In this document: piece by piece, positions 44,181 to 52,847 of the stretch | Layout of the letters: every line of letters begins with the position of its first letter | Numbering within the stretch: the first letter of the stretch is position 1 | Source of the DNA: Actinacidiphila bryophytorum | GTDB lineage: Bacteria; Actinomycetota; Actinomycetes; Streptomycetales; Streptomycetaceae | Direction of reading: 5' to 3' | Length of the DNA stretch: 59,431 nucleotides | Assembly (NCBI RefSeq): GCF_016916835.1 | Contig: NZ_JAFFIX010000033.1 | Location: 1 to 59,431 of the forward strand | The notes under the pieces: generated by a model | The model's database searches: none | Told to the model about the DNA's origin: nothing | Seen by the model: only the letters and a program-made list of their open reading frames with translations | Position numbers and translations under genes: made by a program

Positions 44181-45137
44181 TTACGCCTGGTGGCGGAGCG
44201 CGGCACGAAGCCTTACGAAGCCTTTGGACACGAACGGCGGCAGCACGTTGAGCGCCAGCCGGCGCATCGGTGAGCGCCGGCGGACCGCGGGCGCCGGCTG
44301 CTCCGTCCGGGGGGCGGGTGCGGGCTGCACGGCGGCGGCCGGCGGCGGCTCCTCGCGGCGGTGCCGGGACTGCGGGTGGGCCGGCGGCACCGTCTTGGTG
44401 CCCTTGACCCGCACCAGGCGGTCGCCCGCCACGTCCTCGACGCCGTGCCACAGGTCGTCGCGGCCGGCCAGGAACTCCAGCAGCTGCTCGCGCACCGGCG
44501 CCGGGTCGCCCCATGTGCCGTACAGCTTGGTGCCGGTCACGCACACCGGGTTGAGGCCGCCGGTGGCGACCGCCTCCCAGACCGCGGCGGCCACCCCCGG
44601 GCAGTGCTCGGAGCGGTAGTCGTCGAGGGCGACGATGCCGTGCGGGTGCAGCAGCGAGCGGGTGTCCTCGATGTCGCCGCGTACGTGCTCGTACAGGTGC
44701 GAGCCGTCGATGTGGGCGAAGCGGCAGCTGGCGGCCTGCACCCGGTCCCGAACCAGGGACGACAGGCCCTGGACCACCTCGGGCAGCTCGTCGTGGAAGG
44801 ACAGGTAATTCGACTCGAACGAGCGACGGGTGAGCGTCGGGTAGGAGTACCGCATCTCCGCGGAGTTCGCGTCGTCCTGCGCCGGGGAATCGAACAGGTC
44901 GCAGACCGTGAAGGTGTCGCCCTCGCGCAGGTAGCTGCCCATGAAGATCGCGCTCTTGCCCATGTAGGCGCCGATCTCCAGCAGGTCGCCCGGCTCTGTC
45001 AGGTCGTTCTGGCGGGTCAGGAACCAGTCGAAGAGCACCTGGTCGGCGGGGAAGAACCAGCCCTTGACCTCGTCGAGCGAGGTCGGCTCGGGAAGCTCCT
45101 CGCCGGCCGGATCCGATGCGGTGGAGGTGAGCGTCAT
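44181..45137 (-). CDS. Class I SAM-dependent methyltransferase (Methyltransf_24-like)
   Basis: 318 residues. The N-terminal half contains GWFFPADQVLFDWFLTRQND, then motif I DLLEIGAYMGKSAIFMGSYL, TVCDLFDSPAQDD, CRFAHIDGSHLYEHVRGDIEDT and GIVALDDYRSEHCPGV. This DGxHxYE arrangement is typical of the methyltransferases found with glycan and sugar gene clusters. A basic, Pro-rich tail of about 70 residues ends in a hydrophobic/basic helix (RRLALNVLPPFVSKGFVRLR) that may bind membrane. It lies 107 bases upstream of the TagF-like gene, on the same strand, and is probably part of the glycan locus. The acceptor is unknown. Confidence 0.85.
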   Translation of the reverse strand: MTLTSTASDPAGEELPEPTSLDEVKGWFFPADQVLFDWFLTRQNDLTEPGDLLEIGAYMGKSAIFMGSYLREGDTFTVCDLFDSPAQDDANSAEMRYSYPTLTRRSFESNYLSFHDELPEVVQGLSSLVRDRVQAASCRFAHIDGSHLYEHVRGDIEDTRSLLHPHGIVALDDYRSEHCPGVAAAVWEAVATGGLNPVCVTGTKLYGTWGDPAPVREQLLEFLAGRDDLWHGVEDVAGDRLVRVKGTKTVPPAHPQSRHRREEPPPAAAVQPAPAPRTEQPAPAVRRRSPMRRLALNVLPPFVSKGFVRLRAALRHQA

Positions 45138-45186
45138 GGGGATCCGTTCGAAGGGTGGGAGCCGCCGGACGGAGCGGCTCCCGGTT

Positions 45187-45216
45187 GCGGGGGGCGTCAG
45201 TGTAAACGCCCCCCGC
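45187..45216 (-). terminator. Stem-loops after the ABC transporter operon
   Basis: GCGGGGGGCGT (45187-45197) pairs with ACGCCCCCCGC (45206-45216) around CAGTGTAA. A second 9 bp hairpin, GGGAGCCGC/GCGGCTCCC (45157-45182), lies beside it. Both fall between the end of the permease gene at 45264 and the methyltransferase start at 45137. Confidence 0.7.
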
Positions 45217-45263
45217 GGCCGGAATTGTCCGCTGCGTCACCCCCGCGTGGCGCGGCCCCGCAC

Positions 45264-46187
45264 CTACTTCACGGCGCCCGCCATCACCCCGGACACGAAC
45301 TGCCGCTGGAAGGCGAAGAAGACCGCCAGCGGGATCACCATCGACACGAAGGCGCCGGGCGCCAGGATGTCGATGTTGTTGCCGAACTGCCTGACCTGCT
45401 GCTGCAGGGCCACCGTGACGGGCTGCGAGTTGCTGTCGGCGAAGATCAGCGCGACCAGCATGTCGTTCCACACCCACAGGAACTGGAAGATGCCCAGCGA
45501 CGCGATCGCCGGCCCGCCCAGCGGCATCACCACCCGGGTGAACAGCCGCAGCTCGCCCGCGCCGTCCAGCCGGGCGGCCTCCAGCAGCTCGCGCGGGATC
45601 TCCGCGAAGAAGTTCCGCAGCAGGAAGATCGCGAAGGGCAGCCCGAAGGCGGTGTGGAAGAGCACCACCCCGGAGATGTCACCGAAGATCCCGATGTCGC
45701 CGAAGAGCTTCGCCACCGGGATGAGCGCCACCTGCACCGGCACGACCAGCATCGCCACCACGGCGATGAACCACCAGTCGCGGCCGGGGAAGTCCATCCA
45801 GGCGAAGGCGTAGCCGGCCAGCGCCCCGATCACCACCACCAGCAGCGTCGCGGGGATGGTGATCAGCGCGGTGTTCACCAGCGAGTCGGTGATGGCGTGG
45901 TTGTCCAGCAGGGTGCGGTAGTTGGTGACCGTCAGCTGCGAGGGCGAGGTGAAGACCTTCCACCAGCCGCTCGACGAGATGTCCACCGGGGTCCGCAGGC
46001 TGGACAGCAGCAGGCCCACCGTCGGCAGCAGCCAGAACAGGCCCACCACCAGCAGCACGACCCGCACCAGTCCGCCGCCGGCCAGCGCCGCCAGCCGCGA
46101 GCCCAGGCTCTCCCTGGGCCGTACCGCCGCCGGCCGGTCCGCGCTCTGCTGCGGCACCGCAGGCCCCGCGGTCGCGTCCGCGCTCAT
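45264..46187 (-). CDS. Carbohydrate ABC transporter permease (MalG type)
   Basis: 307 residues, ATG at 46187 overlapping the previous permease stop (ATGA). Six membrane helices; the CUT1-family coupling loop reads EIPRELLEAARLDGAGELRLFTRVVMPL (EAA---G). The N-terminal 40 residues are Ala/Pro/Arg-rich. With the partner permease and binding protein it forms a sugar importer. No ATPase gene is present, as is usual in Streptomyces, where one shared ATPase (MsiK) energises many sugar importers. Confidence 0.93.
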   Translation of the reverse strand: MSADATAGPAVPQQSADRPAAVRPRESLGSRLAALAGGGLVRVVLLVVGLFWLLPTVGLLLSSLRTPVDISSSGWWKVFTSPSQLTVTNYRTLLDNHAITDSLVNTALITIPATLLVVVIGALAGYAFAWMDFPGRDWWFIAVVAMLVVPVQVALIPVAKLFGDIGIFGDISGVVLFHTAFGLPFAIFLLRNFFAEIPRELLEAARLDGAGELRLFTRVVMPLGGPAIASLGIFQFLWVWNDMLVALIFADSNSQPVTVALQQQVRQFGNNIDILAPGAFVSMVIPLAVFFAFQRQFVSGVMAGAVK

Positions 46188-47578
46188 CGCCGTCCCTCCC
46201 TGCGCAGCCGCCGGATGTTGAAGATCATGACCGGCAGCACCAGCAGCAGCAGGATCACACCGATCGCACTGCCGACGCCCTGGTCGTCACCGCCGCCGAA
46301 CGACGACAGGTACAGCTGCAGCGCCAGCACGTTGGCGTTCTGCTGGGAGCTGCTCGGCGCGATGATGTAGACCAGGTCGAAGATCTTCAGCACGTTGATC
46401 ATCAGCGTGACGGTGACCACCACCAGCACCGGCGCGAGCAGCGGCACGGTGATCCGGCGGAAGACCTGCCACTCGTTGGCCCCGTCCACCCGGGCCTGCT
46501 CCATCAGCTCCCGCGGCACCCCGGCCAGGCCCGCCGCGATCAGCACCATCGCGAAACCGGCCCACATCCAGATGTACGACGCGATGATCGACGGCGTCAC
46601 CAGGCTCGGGCCGAGCCAGTTGATGCCCTCGTACTTGCCGGAGAAGTTCGAGGCGGGCAGCCGCAGCTGGGCGCCGACCGCCGCCGCGGGCAGCTTGTAC
46701 GTGCCGTCCTTGCCGGACTTCGCCGACGCGACGACCTTGCCGTCCTTGACCGCCTGCACCTTCACACCCGACAGCGCCTTCTCGCCCGGGTCGATCACCC
46801 CGGGCTTGCCGGTGCCGCCCGGCCGGAAGTCCAGCCACACCGTGCCGGTCACCACCCCCGGCTGCGGGGACGCCGGCCTGGCGTCCTGCGCGCCCGCCGG
46901 CACCTTGTTCTGCGGGATGCCCACCAGCGGCAGGTCGGCGGGAGTGCCCGCGGCCGCCGCGGACTTCGAGGTGAAGGAGCCGCCCGCGCTCGGCGCCAGA
47001 TCGCTGTTGGGCCGCGGCCTGGCCCCCGGGTAGGCGGCGTTGTCGGTGAAGGTGTCGTGCACCGCCACCACCACCGCGTTCGCCACACCCTGCGAGGGGT
47101 CCTGCTCGTAGACCAGCCGGAAGATGATCCCGGCGGCCAGCATCGAGATCGCCATCGGCATGAAGACGATCAGCTTGAACACCGTGCCCCAGCGCACCTT
47201 CTCGGTGAGCACCGCGAACACCAGGCCCAGCGCGGTCGCCACGGTCGGCGCGACCACCACCCAGACCACGTTGTTGCGGACCGCGGTGAGGATGCCGTGG
47301 TCGCTGAAGACCGTCCCGAAGTTCTTCAGCCCGATGAAGGCGCTGCCGTCCGCGTCGTACAGGCTGCGCTTGATGGTGTAGACGATCGGATACGCCACCA
47401 GCGCGCCCAGCAGCACCAGCGCGGGCAGCAGGAACACCGCGGCCACCCACGGCCGGGTGCCCATCACACTGCGACGGGGACCGGATCCCTTGCCGGGACC
47501 CGGCGGGGGCGCGGCGGCGGCGGACGAACCGCCGCCCCCCGCCCCCGCGGTGGCACCAGCCACCTGTGCCGGGGCCAC
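46184..47578 (-). CDS. Carbohydrate ABC transporter permease (MalF type) with large extracytoplasmic insertion
   Basis: 464 residues from the GTG at 47578, 5 bases after the binding-protein stop, with GGGAG 9 bases ahead. TM1 (AVFLLPALVLLGALVAY) and the next helices are followed near 162-325 by about 160 extra residues absent from ordinary MalF/UgpA-type permeases of about 300. The insertion includes a Ser/Ala/Pro-rich stretch and a beta-sandwich-like module (GVVTGTVWLDFRPGGTGKPG...ALSGVKVQAVKDGKVVASAKSGKDGTYKLP), similar to carboxypeptidase-regulatory or SdrD B-like folds. The core resumes at TPSIIASYIWMWAGFAMV, and the coupling loop is VPRELMEQARVDGANEWQVFRRI (354-376). Confidence 0.92.
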   Translation of the reverse strand: MAPAQVAGATAGAGGGGSSAAAAPPPGPGKGSGPRRSVMGTRPWVAAVFLLPALVLLGALVAYPIVYTIKRSLYDADGSAFIGLKNFGTVFSDHGILTAVRNNVVWVVVAPTVATALGLVFAVLTEKVRWGTVFKLIVFMPMAISMLAAGIIFRLVYEQDPSQGVANAVVVAVHDTFTDNAAYPGARPRPNSDLAPSAGGSFTSKSAAAAGTPADLPLVGIPQNKVPAGAQDARPASPQPGVVTGTVWLDFRPGGTGKPGVIDPGEKALSGVKVQAVKDGKVVASAKSGKDGTYKLPAAAVGAQLRLPASNFSGKYEGINWLGPSLVTPSIIASYIWMWAGFAMVLIAAGLAGVPRELMEQARVDGANEWQVFRRITVPLLAPVLVVVTVTLMINVLKIFDLVYIIAPSSSQQNANVLALQLYLSSFGGGDDQGVGSAIGVILLLLVLPVMIFNIRRLRREGRR

Positions 47579-47583
47579 GTGCC

Positions 47584-48978
47584 TCAGCTCCCGTACGCCT
47601 TGGCGGCGTCCGCCTCCAGCTTCGCCTGCGCACCCGCCACGTCGGAGGGCTTGACGAGGAAGTCCTGGAGGTCCTTCCACTCGCCCTCGCCCTTCGTACC
47701 GCCGAAGGCGGCCGGCGCCTGGTCCGACATGTCGAACCGGAAGTCGTCACCCGCGGCGATCAGCGACTTGGCGATGTTGCGCTGCACGTCGTCCGGGTAC
47801 GCCGCCAGGTCCAGCGACTTGTTCGGCGACAGGTAACCGCCGCCCTGCGCCCAGATCTTGGCCGCGTCCGTCGACGCGATGAAGGTCAGCAGCGCCTGCG
47901 CGCCCGGCCCGTCCTTGAGCGCCACGCCCACGTCACCGCCGCTGACCACCGGCGCCTTGCCGGTGCCGACCGCGGGGAAGGGGAACTCCTTGGCGTCCGT
48001 GCCGACCTTCGCCTTGGTGTTGGCCGAGATGAACGCCGAGACGAAGTCCGCCTCGTAGACCATCGCCGCGGCAGGCGGGTTGCCGGTGAAGGTCTGCACC
48101 ACCGACTTCGGGAAGTCGGTGCCCAGCGCGCCCTTCGGGCCGCCCGCGAGGAGGTCCTTGTTGCCGAACAGCTGGCCCAGCGTGGTCAGCGCGTCCTTCA
48201 CCGAGGGGTCGGTCCACTTGATCTTGTGCGCGGCCAGCTGGTCGTACTTGGCCGGCCCGGCCTGCGACAGGTAGATGTTCTCGAACCAGTCCGTCAGCGT
48301 CCAGCCGTCCGCGCCGCCCACCGACACCGGCGGCGTACCCGACTCGAAGACGGTCTCGGCGGTCTTCAGGAAGTCCGCCCACGTCTTCGGCTCCGTCGCC
48401 CCCGCGTTGCTGAACGCCGCGGTGTTGTACCAGATCATCGACTTGTTCGAGACCTTGGCGTAGACGCCGTACTGCTTGCCCTTCCACGCGCCCAACTGCT
48501 GCCAGCCCGTGGAGAAGTTCTTGCTCAACTGGGCCTGGGCTTCGGGACCCAGCGGCTTGAGCCAGCCCTTGTCGGCGAACTGGTGCAGAACCCCGTTCTG
48601 CGCCAGGAACGCCACGTCCGGCGGGGCGCCGCCCTGGATCTTCGTGCCGAGGAAGGTCGACTGGCTGTCGCCCGTCGGCACGAACGTGGTCTTCGCACCG
48701 GTGCGCTTGTCGAACTCGTCCAGCACCTTCTGGAAGTTCTTCTGCTCAGGCCCCGTCCACACCGCGGCCACTTCCAGCTTCTGGCCGTGCAGGTCGGGCA
48801 GTTGCAGGGCGTCACCGCCGCCGGACGCCGACGACGCAGTCGTCGGCGCGCTGCTCTTCTTGTCCCCGTCGTCACTGCCGCCCCCGCCGCACGCTGCGGC
48901 GGTCAGCGCCAGGGCTGACGCCGATACGACGGCGAGCGCTATGCGCGTAGTCCGCGTCCTCGCAGTTAACCTCAGCAT
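47584..48978 (-). CDS. Extracellular solute-binding lipoprotein, sugar ABC importer
   Basis: 464 residues from the ATG at 48978, with GGAGGGG 7 bases ahead. Lipoprotein signal: basic start, hydrophobic core and lipobox TAAAC (Cys30), followed by a Gly/Asp/Ser-rich tether. Family 1 binding-protein fold: LEVAAVWTGPEQKNFQKVLDEFDKRTG, GAPPDVAFLAQNG, MIWYNTAAFSNAG and TWADFLKTAETV, with aromatic residues in GWTLTDWFENIYL suited to sugar stacking. The ligand is not predictable, as no glycosidase or regulator gene adjoins. It opens a three-gene operon; upstream lies a repeat-rich gap. Confidence 0.93.
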   Translation of the reverse strand: MLRLTARTRTTRIALAVVSASALALTAAACGGGGSDDGDKKSSAPTTASSASGGGDALQLPDLHGQKLEVAAVWTGPEQKNFQKVLDEFDKRTGAKTTFVPTGDSQSTFLGTKIQGGAPPDVAFLAQNGVLHQFADKGWLKPLGPEAQAQLSKNFSTGWQQLGAWKGKQYGVYAKVSNKSMIWYNTAAFSNAGATEPKTWADFLKTAETVFESGTPPVSVGGADGWTLTDWFENIYLSQAGPAKYDQLAAHKIKWTDPSVKDALTTLGQLFGNKDLLAGGPKGALGTDFPKSVVQTFTGNPPAAAMVYEADFVSAFISANTKAKVGTDAKEFPFPAVGTGKAPVVSGGDVGVALKDGPGAQALLTFIASTDAAKIWAQGGGYLSPNKSLDLAAYPDDVQRNIAKSLIAAGDDFRFDMSDQAPAAFGGTKGEGEWKDLQDFLVKPSDVAGAQAKLEADAAKAYGS

Positions 48979-49162
48979 CTCGCATCCCCTCCATCCCGTG
49001 GCGTCCTGTCCTACGCCGCTCCCCTCCCCCCCGGCAACCCCAAGCGCACGCAGCCCTCCGCAATGTGACCCCGTCGTGATCTTGCCCCAAACCTGCGGTT
49101 CGCTTGCCTGTCGGGGTACGTGGCGGGTTGCGCACGCAATCCCCCGCGCCCCTTCGGTGGTT

Positions 49163-49486
49163 GCCACTTGCTGTGGCGTTGCTTCTCCCCGTCCGTCCGG
49201 GCCGGGCGCGCAGTTCCCCGCGCCCCTGAAAAACGCTCACCCTGCGCGCAGAGGGCACCCCTCAGGGGGCGCTGGGGTACCCCAGGCGAACCTCGGGGGC
49301 GGAACTGCGCGCGCAACCACGACGGCGGGAGAGGCGGGCAACCCCCCAGGGGTGCGGGGAACTGCGCGCCCAGCCCGGACGGTGGGGAAGGCGACCGCTC
49401 GCCGCAGGTGGCGCCCACCGAAGGGGTGCGGGGAACTGCGCGCCCAGCCCACGTGCACCGACAGGTGAAAGCGCACCGCAAGTGGC
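49163..49486. repeat. Intergenic repeat island 3
   Basis: Bounded by GCCACTTG (49163) and CAAGTGGC (49479-49486). The first 97 bases nearly duplicate 41664-41761, including GCGCGCAGTTCCCCGCGCCCCT and AAAAACGCTCACCCTGCG. It continues with three more GGGGAACTGCGCG-type copies near 49300, 49358 and 49427 in inverted orientation. The rest of this 542-base gap (48979-49162) shows a C-rich tract near 49021 and the binding-protein promoter area, and no gene. Confidence 0.75.
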
Positions 49487-49520
49487 AATCACCCGGCGCC
49501 CCGCAGGGGTAGAGGGCGGG

Positions 49521-52500
49521 TCAGAGCGAACTGACCTCATTGGCACGCTCAAGCGCGCTGGCCAGAAGCGCGAGATCCGTCGGCCCGTTCCCGAGTTCAC
49601 GGACCTGCCGCCGGGCCGGCGGATCCCCCATCCGCTCCCATTCGAGGCCCACCACGGTGGGCCGAAGCGTCGCCGTCCGCGGAATCCGCCCGCTGACCCG
49701 CCCGGCCTGGAAGGCCGTCACCGCCCCACCGGGGCGCCGCAGGTAGCCGCGGCCGGGCACGGCCTCGTCGAGGCCGGCCGGGTCCTCGACGTGCACGAGC
49801 AGCGCCGCGGACTCGGTGTCGGGCATCCGCAGCGCCACCCGCAGCGGCGCCCGCTCGTCCGCGTCGGTGCCCGCGGTCCGCTCGGGCCGCCCGGTGGCGG
49901 TGACGAGGTGGACGCCGAGCCGTTCGCCGTCGCGGGCGACCGCCTCGACCGCCCGGACGACGCTGCCGGCCGCGGGCCGCCCGGGGGCGCCGAGGGCCGG
50001 CGCGACGAGCGCGTCGAAGTCGTCGACGAGGACGACGAGCCGGGGCAGTGCGGGCGCCTCCGGCGCCTCGGGCACTTCCGTACCGGCGGGCCGCCCGCCC
50101 TGGTGCGGCACGCTCGCGGTGACGAGCCGCTCCGCGTGCCACGTGGCGAACGCCTTCCCGCCGAGGACCTGTTCGCGCCGTTTGAGTTCCGCGGTCAGCG
50201 CCTGCGCGAACTCCCGCATGCGGACGGGGTCGGAGGCGACCAGGTGGGTGCTGACGTGCGGCAGGTCGGCGCAGCCGGCGAGGCCCTCGCCGCGCTCCTG
50301 CCCTGCGCCGTCGAGCAGGATCAGCGCGAGGCGCTCGGGCCGCTCGCCGGCGGCCAGCGCCGCCGCGACGGACCGCAGCAGCTCGGTCTTGCCGGCGCCC
50401 TGCGCGCCGCCGACGACCATGTGCGGCCCTTCGGCGACCAGGTCGACGGCGACCCGGCCGCCCGTTCCCGCGCCCGCGCCGGACCCGAGCACGGCCACCG
50501 CGCAGGGCGACGCGGGAGGTGCGGCGGCCCAGCGGGCGGCGATCTTCGCCGGGGTGGCGAGCGCCAGGTCCAGTTCGTCCAGCAGCCGTACGGACGCGGG
50601 CAGGGCGTGCCGGGAGCCGGCACCGGGTGCGTCCGCGTCGGCCTCGCGCAGCGGCGCCAGCGCCCGGGCGAAGTGCTCGGCCCAGGCGGCGGACACCGCG
50701 TCCAGCACGACCTCGTCGGCGCCGCCCTCCTCCGCACGGCCCGCCGCGGCGGACTGCCCCGCCGGCTCGACCCGCAGTGTCGTGGTGACGTCACCGGACA
50801 GCCGGGCGACCACCCCGGTGTCGACGGCGGGGTGCTCGCCCGGCTCGGTCAGGCACAGTACGTGGACGCCGACGGCGGGGCCGGCCGCGGCTATCCGCGC
50901 GACGGTGCCGCGCAGCGCGGCAGACCCGGGGTCGCCGTCGACCACCAGCAGGGCGTACGGCCCCTGGTGCCCGCCGGCCGCGGGGCCTTCCTCGATCCTG
51001 CGCAGCAGTTCCGCGGTGCGGGCCTGGGCCTGGTCGTGGTCGAAGGCCAGCAGCAGCCGGCAGTCCTGACCGCGGGAGGGGCGTACGTGCGGCAGCCAGT
51101 TCAGCCATGACCACTCCTCGGCCCGCTGGTCCGCGGGCCTGGTGCGGTCGGCGCTGAGCAGCACCACTTCGAGGGCGGTGGGGGAGTGCAGGGCGCACAG
51201 CTGGGCGAGCACGGCGCGGGCGAGGCCGGCCAGCCGGGGCCGCGGCCCGGCCAGGGTCAGTGCGGCGGTGCGCGGGTCGCGCAGGTCGACGGTGAAGGGC
51301 ACCCCTGCCAGCCGCCGGGTGCCGGACTCCGAGGGCAGGTCGGCGGTGCCGAGCCGCACGGTCAGCGCGTCGGGGTGCTCGGGGGCGCGCTCCCACAGTC
51401 GCCTGCCGGGGCCGAGCGCGGTGAGCAGCACGGCCGCCGGGTCGGGCCAGCGCTCGCGCAGCGCGTCGGCCTCGCCGCCGACGTACGCGTCGTCGCCGTC
51501 GCCGTCGCCGCGGCCCGGGCCGCCGAGCCGCCGCCTGGCCCAGGCTCCTATCGAGCCGACGACGCCGCTGCGCCCGCCGCCGCCCGTGCCGGGCCGCCTG
51601 GCCTGCCCGGTGTCCCGTCGGCCGCCGGCGCCACCGCCGAGGGTGTCGGCCACGGCTCCCTTGCGGGGGCCGCGCCTGCCGGTGCCGCCGTCGGGCGGTA
51701 TGGGTGCCCCTTCGGCCGGGGGCACGGCCGCACCGCCACCGCCGAGGGTGTCGGCCAGGGCGCCTTTGCGCGGGCTGCGCCTGCCGGTGCCGTCGTCCGG
51801 ATGCCCGGGCACGACCGGCGTGCCGGTCGCCCCCTCGGCCAACTGCGCGCCGGCACCGGAGCCGTCGGCCGAAGCAGCCCGGCGACCGGAGTCGGGGTGC
51901 CCGGTGGCCGCGTCATGCCCCGCCGCCGGGTGTCCCGGCTCGTCCGCGCCGCCGGCCCTGCCGCGCGCCTCAGGCCCGCCGCCCGCCCCGGGTGCGTCGG
52001 GGCGGCCGCCTGCGCCGGCGGCGCTGCCGTCAGCTGTCAGGTGCTCTCCGTGCTCCCTCCGCGGACTGCCGCCGGCCGAGGCGCCGGCGTCGGCCGCCGC
52101 GCCGTCCCGGGGCGCGGGGATCGTCGCGGGGGTGTGCTGCGGGCGGGCGGGCGAGGGGGCGTCGCGCAGGGACACCCGCAGGTGCCCGTCGGCGTCGGGC
52201 ACGGCAAGGAGGGTGGGCGCCGCGGGGGAGCCGGCCGGCTCCAGGCGCAGCGTCGACTCACCCAGGTGGAGCAACGCCCCCGGGGGCAGCGGCACCGGCT
52301 GCGGGCCGACCGCCCGCCCGCTCAGCGCCGTACCGTTCGTGGAGCCCAGGTCGGCGACGGTGAGGCCGCCGTCGGGGCCGAAGGCGACCTCGCAGTGCAG
52401 CCGGGAGACGTCCGGGTCGTCCAGCGGCACGTCGGCGTCGGCCGACCGCCCGATCGTGGCCCGGCCGCCGGGCAGCAGGTGGACGCCGCCCGCGTCGGGG

Positions 52501-52847
52501 CCGCCGACGACCAGCAGCCGCGCCACGTCCGCGGCGGGGCTGCCGTACTCGCCGAAGCTGCCGTACTGCCCGTGGTCGTGCGGCCCCGCGGGTGCGTTCA
52601 GCGCCAGGACGGCGCCGTCGACCAGCGGCGGCACCCCCAGCACCGCGGTGGGCGGCACGCGGTCCCGGCCGACGTAGAGCGCGACGGAGGACCCGGCGGA
52701 GCGGCCCGGCTGCCCCGATCCCGCGGCCGAGGCGAGGGCGCCGGCCACCGAGCCCAGCACGGTGCCCGCGGGCGCGGTCACGAGCACGTCGCTGCCGCGT
52801 GCTGCCCGGCCGCTGCGCGGCCCGAGGACGGTCAGCCGGATCTGCAT
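49521..52847 (-). CDS. FHA-domain FtsK/SpoIIIE-type ATPase (EccC-like)
   Basis: 1108 residues from the ATG at 52847 (MQIRLTVLGP). A ubiquitin-like N-terminal segment (1-85) resembles EsaB/YukD folds. An FHA phosphothreonine-binding domain follows (110-200) with GR (133-134), SRLH (148-151) and NG (171-172). A disordered Ala/Gly/Pro linker (210-440) carries a duplicated RR(S/G)PRKGA(L/V)ADTLGGG motif. The C-terminal half holds FtsK/SpoIIIE-type ATPase domains, with Walker A GGAQGAGKTELLRS near 815 and Walker B LVVLVDDFDAL near 935. No other type VII secretion genes are nearby. It is divergent from two Ser/Thr kinases, which suggests phospho-dependent control of a DNA or protein pump. Confidence 0.9.
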   Translation of the reverse strand: MQIRLTVLGPRSGRAARGSDVLVTAPAGTVLGSVAGALASAAGSGQPGRSAGSSVALYVGRDRVPPTAVLGVPPLVDGAVLALNAPAGPHDHGQYGSFGEYGSPAADVARLLVVGGPDAGGVHLLPGGRATIGRSADADVPLDDPDVSRLHCEVAFGPDGGLTVADLGSTNGTALSGRAVGPQPVPLPPGALLHLGESTLRLEPAGSPAAPTLLAVPDADGHLRVSLRDAPSPARPQHTPATIPAPRDGAAADAGASAGGSPRREHGEHLTADGSAAGAGGRPDAPGAGGGPEARGRAGGADEPGHPAAGHDAATGHPDSGRRAASADGSGAGAQLAEGATGTPVVPGHPDDGTGRRSPRKGALADTLGGGGAAVPPAEGAPIPPDGGTGRRGPRKGAVADTLGGGAGGRRDTGQARRPGTGGGGRSGVVGSIGAWARRRLGGPGRGDGDGDDAYVGGEADALRERWPDPAAVLLTALGPGRRLWERAPEHPDALTVRLGTADLPSESGTRRLAGVPFTVDLRDPRTAALTLAGPRPRLAGLARAVLAQLCALHSPTALEVVLLSADRTRPADQRAEEWSWLNWLPHVRPSRGQDCRLLLAFDHDQAQARTAELLRRIEEGPAAGGHQGPYALLVVDGDPGSAALRGTVARIAAAGPAVGVHVLCLTEPGEHPAVDTGVVARLSGDVTTTLRVEPAGQSAAAGRAEEGGADEVVLDAVSAAWAEHFARALAPLREADADAPGAGSRHALPASVRLLDELDLALATPAKIAARWAAAPPASPCAVAVLGSGAGAGTGGRVAVDLVAEGPHMVVGGAQGAGKTELLRSVAAALAAGERPERLALILLDGAGQERGEGLAGCADLPHVSTHLVASDPVRMREFAQALTAELKRREQVLGGKAFATWHAERLVTASVPHQGGRPAGTEVPEAPEAPALPRLVVLVDDFDALVAPALGAPGRPAAGSVVRAVEAVARDGERLGVHLVTATGRPERTAGTDADERAPLRVALRMPDTESAALLVHVEDPAGLDEAVPGRGYLRRPGGAVTAFQAGRVSGRIPRTATLRPTVVGLEWERMGDPPARRQVRELGNGPTDLALLASALERANEVSSL

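Noticed and set aside
49521..52847. Type VII secretion locus
   Set aside because: Only the EccC-like ATPase is present; no Esx, EccB, EccD or EccE-type neighbours are visible in the window.
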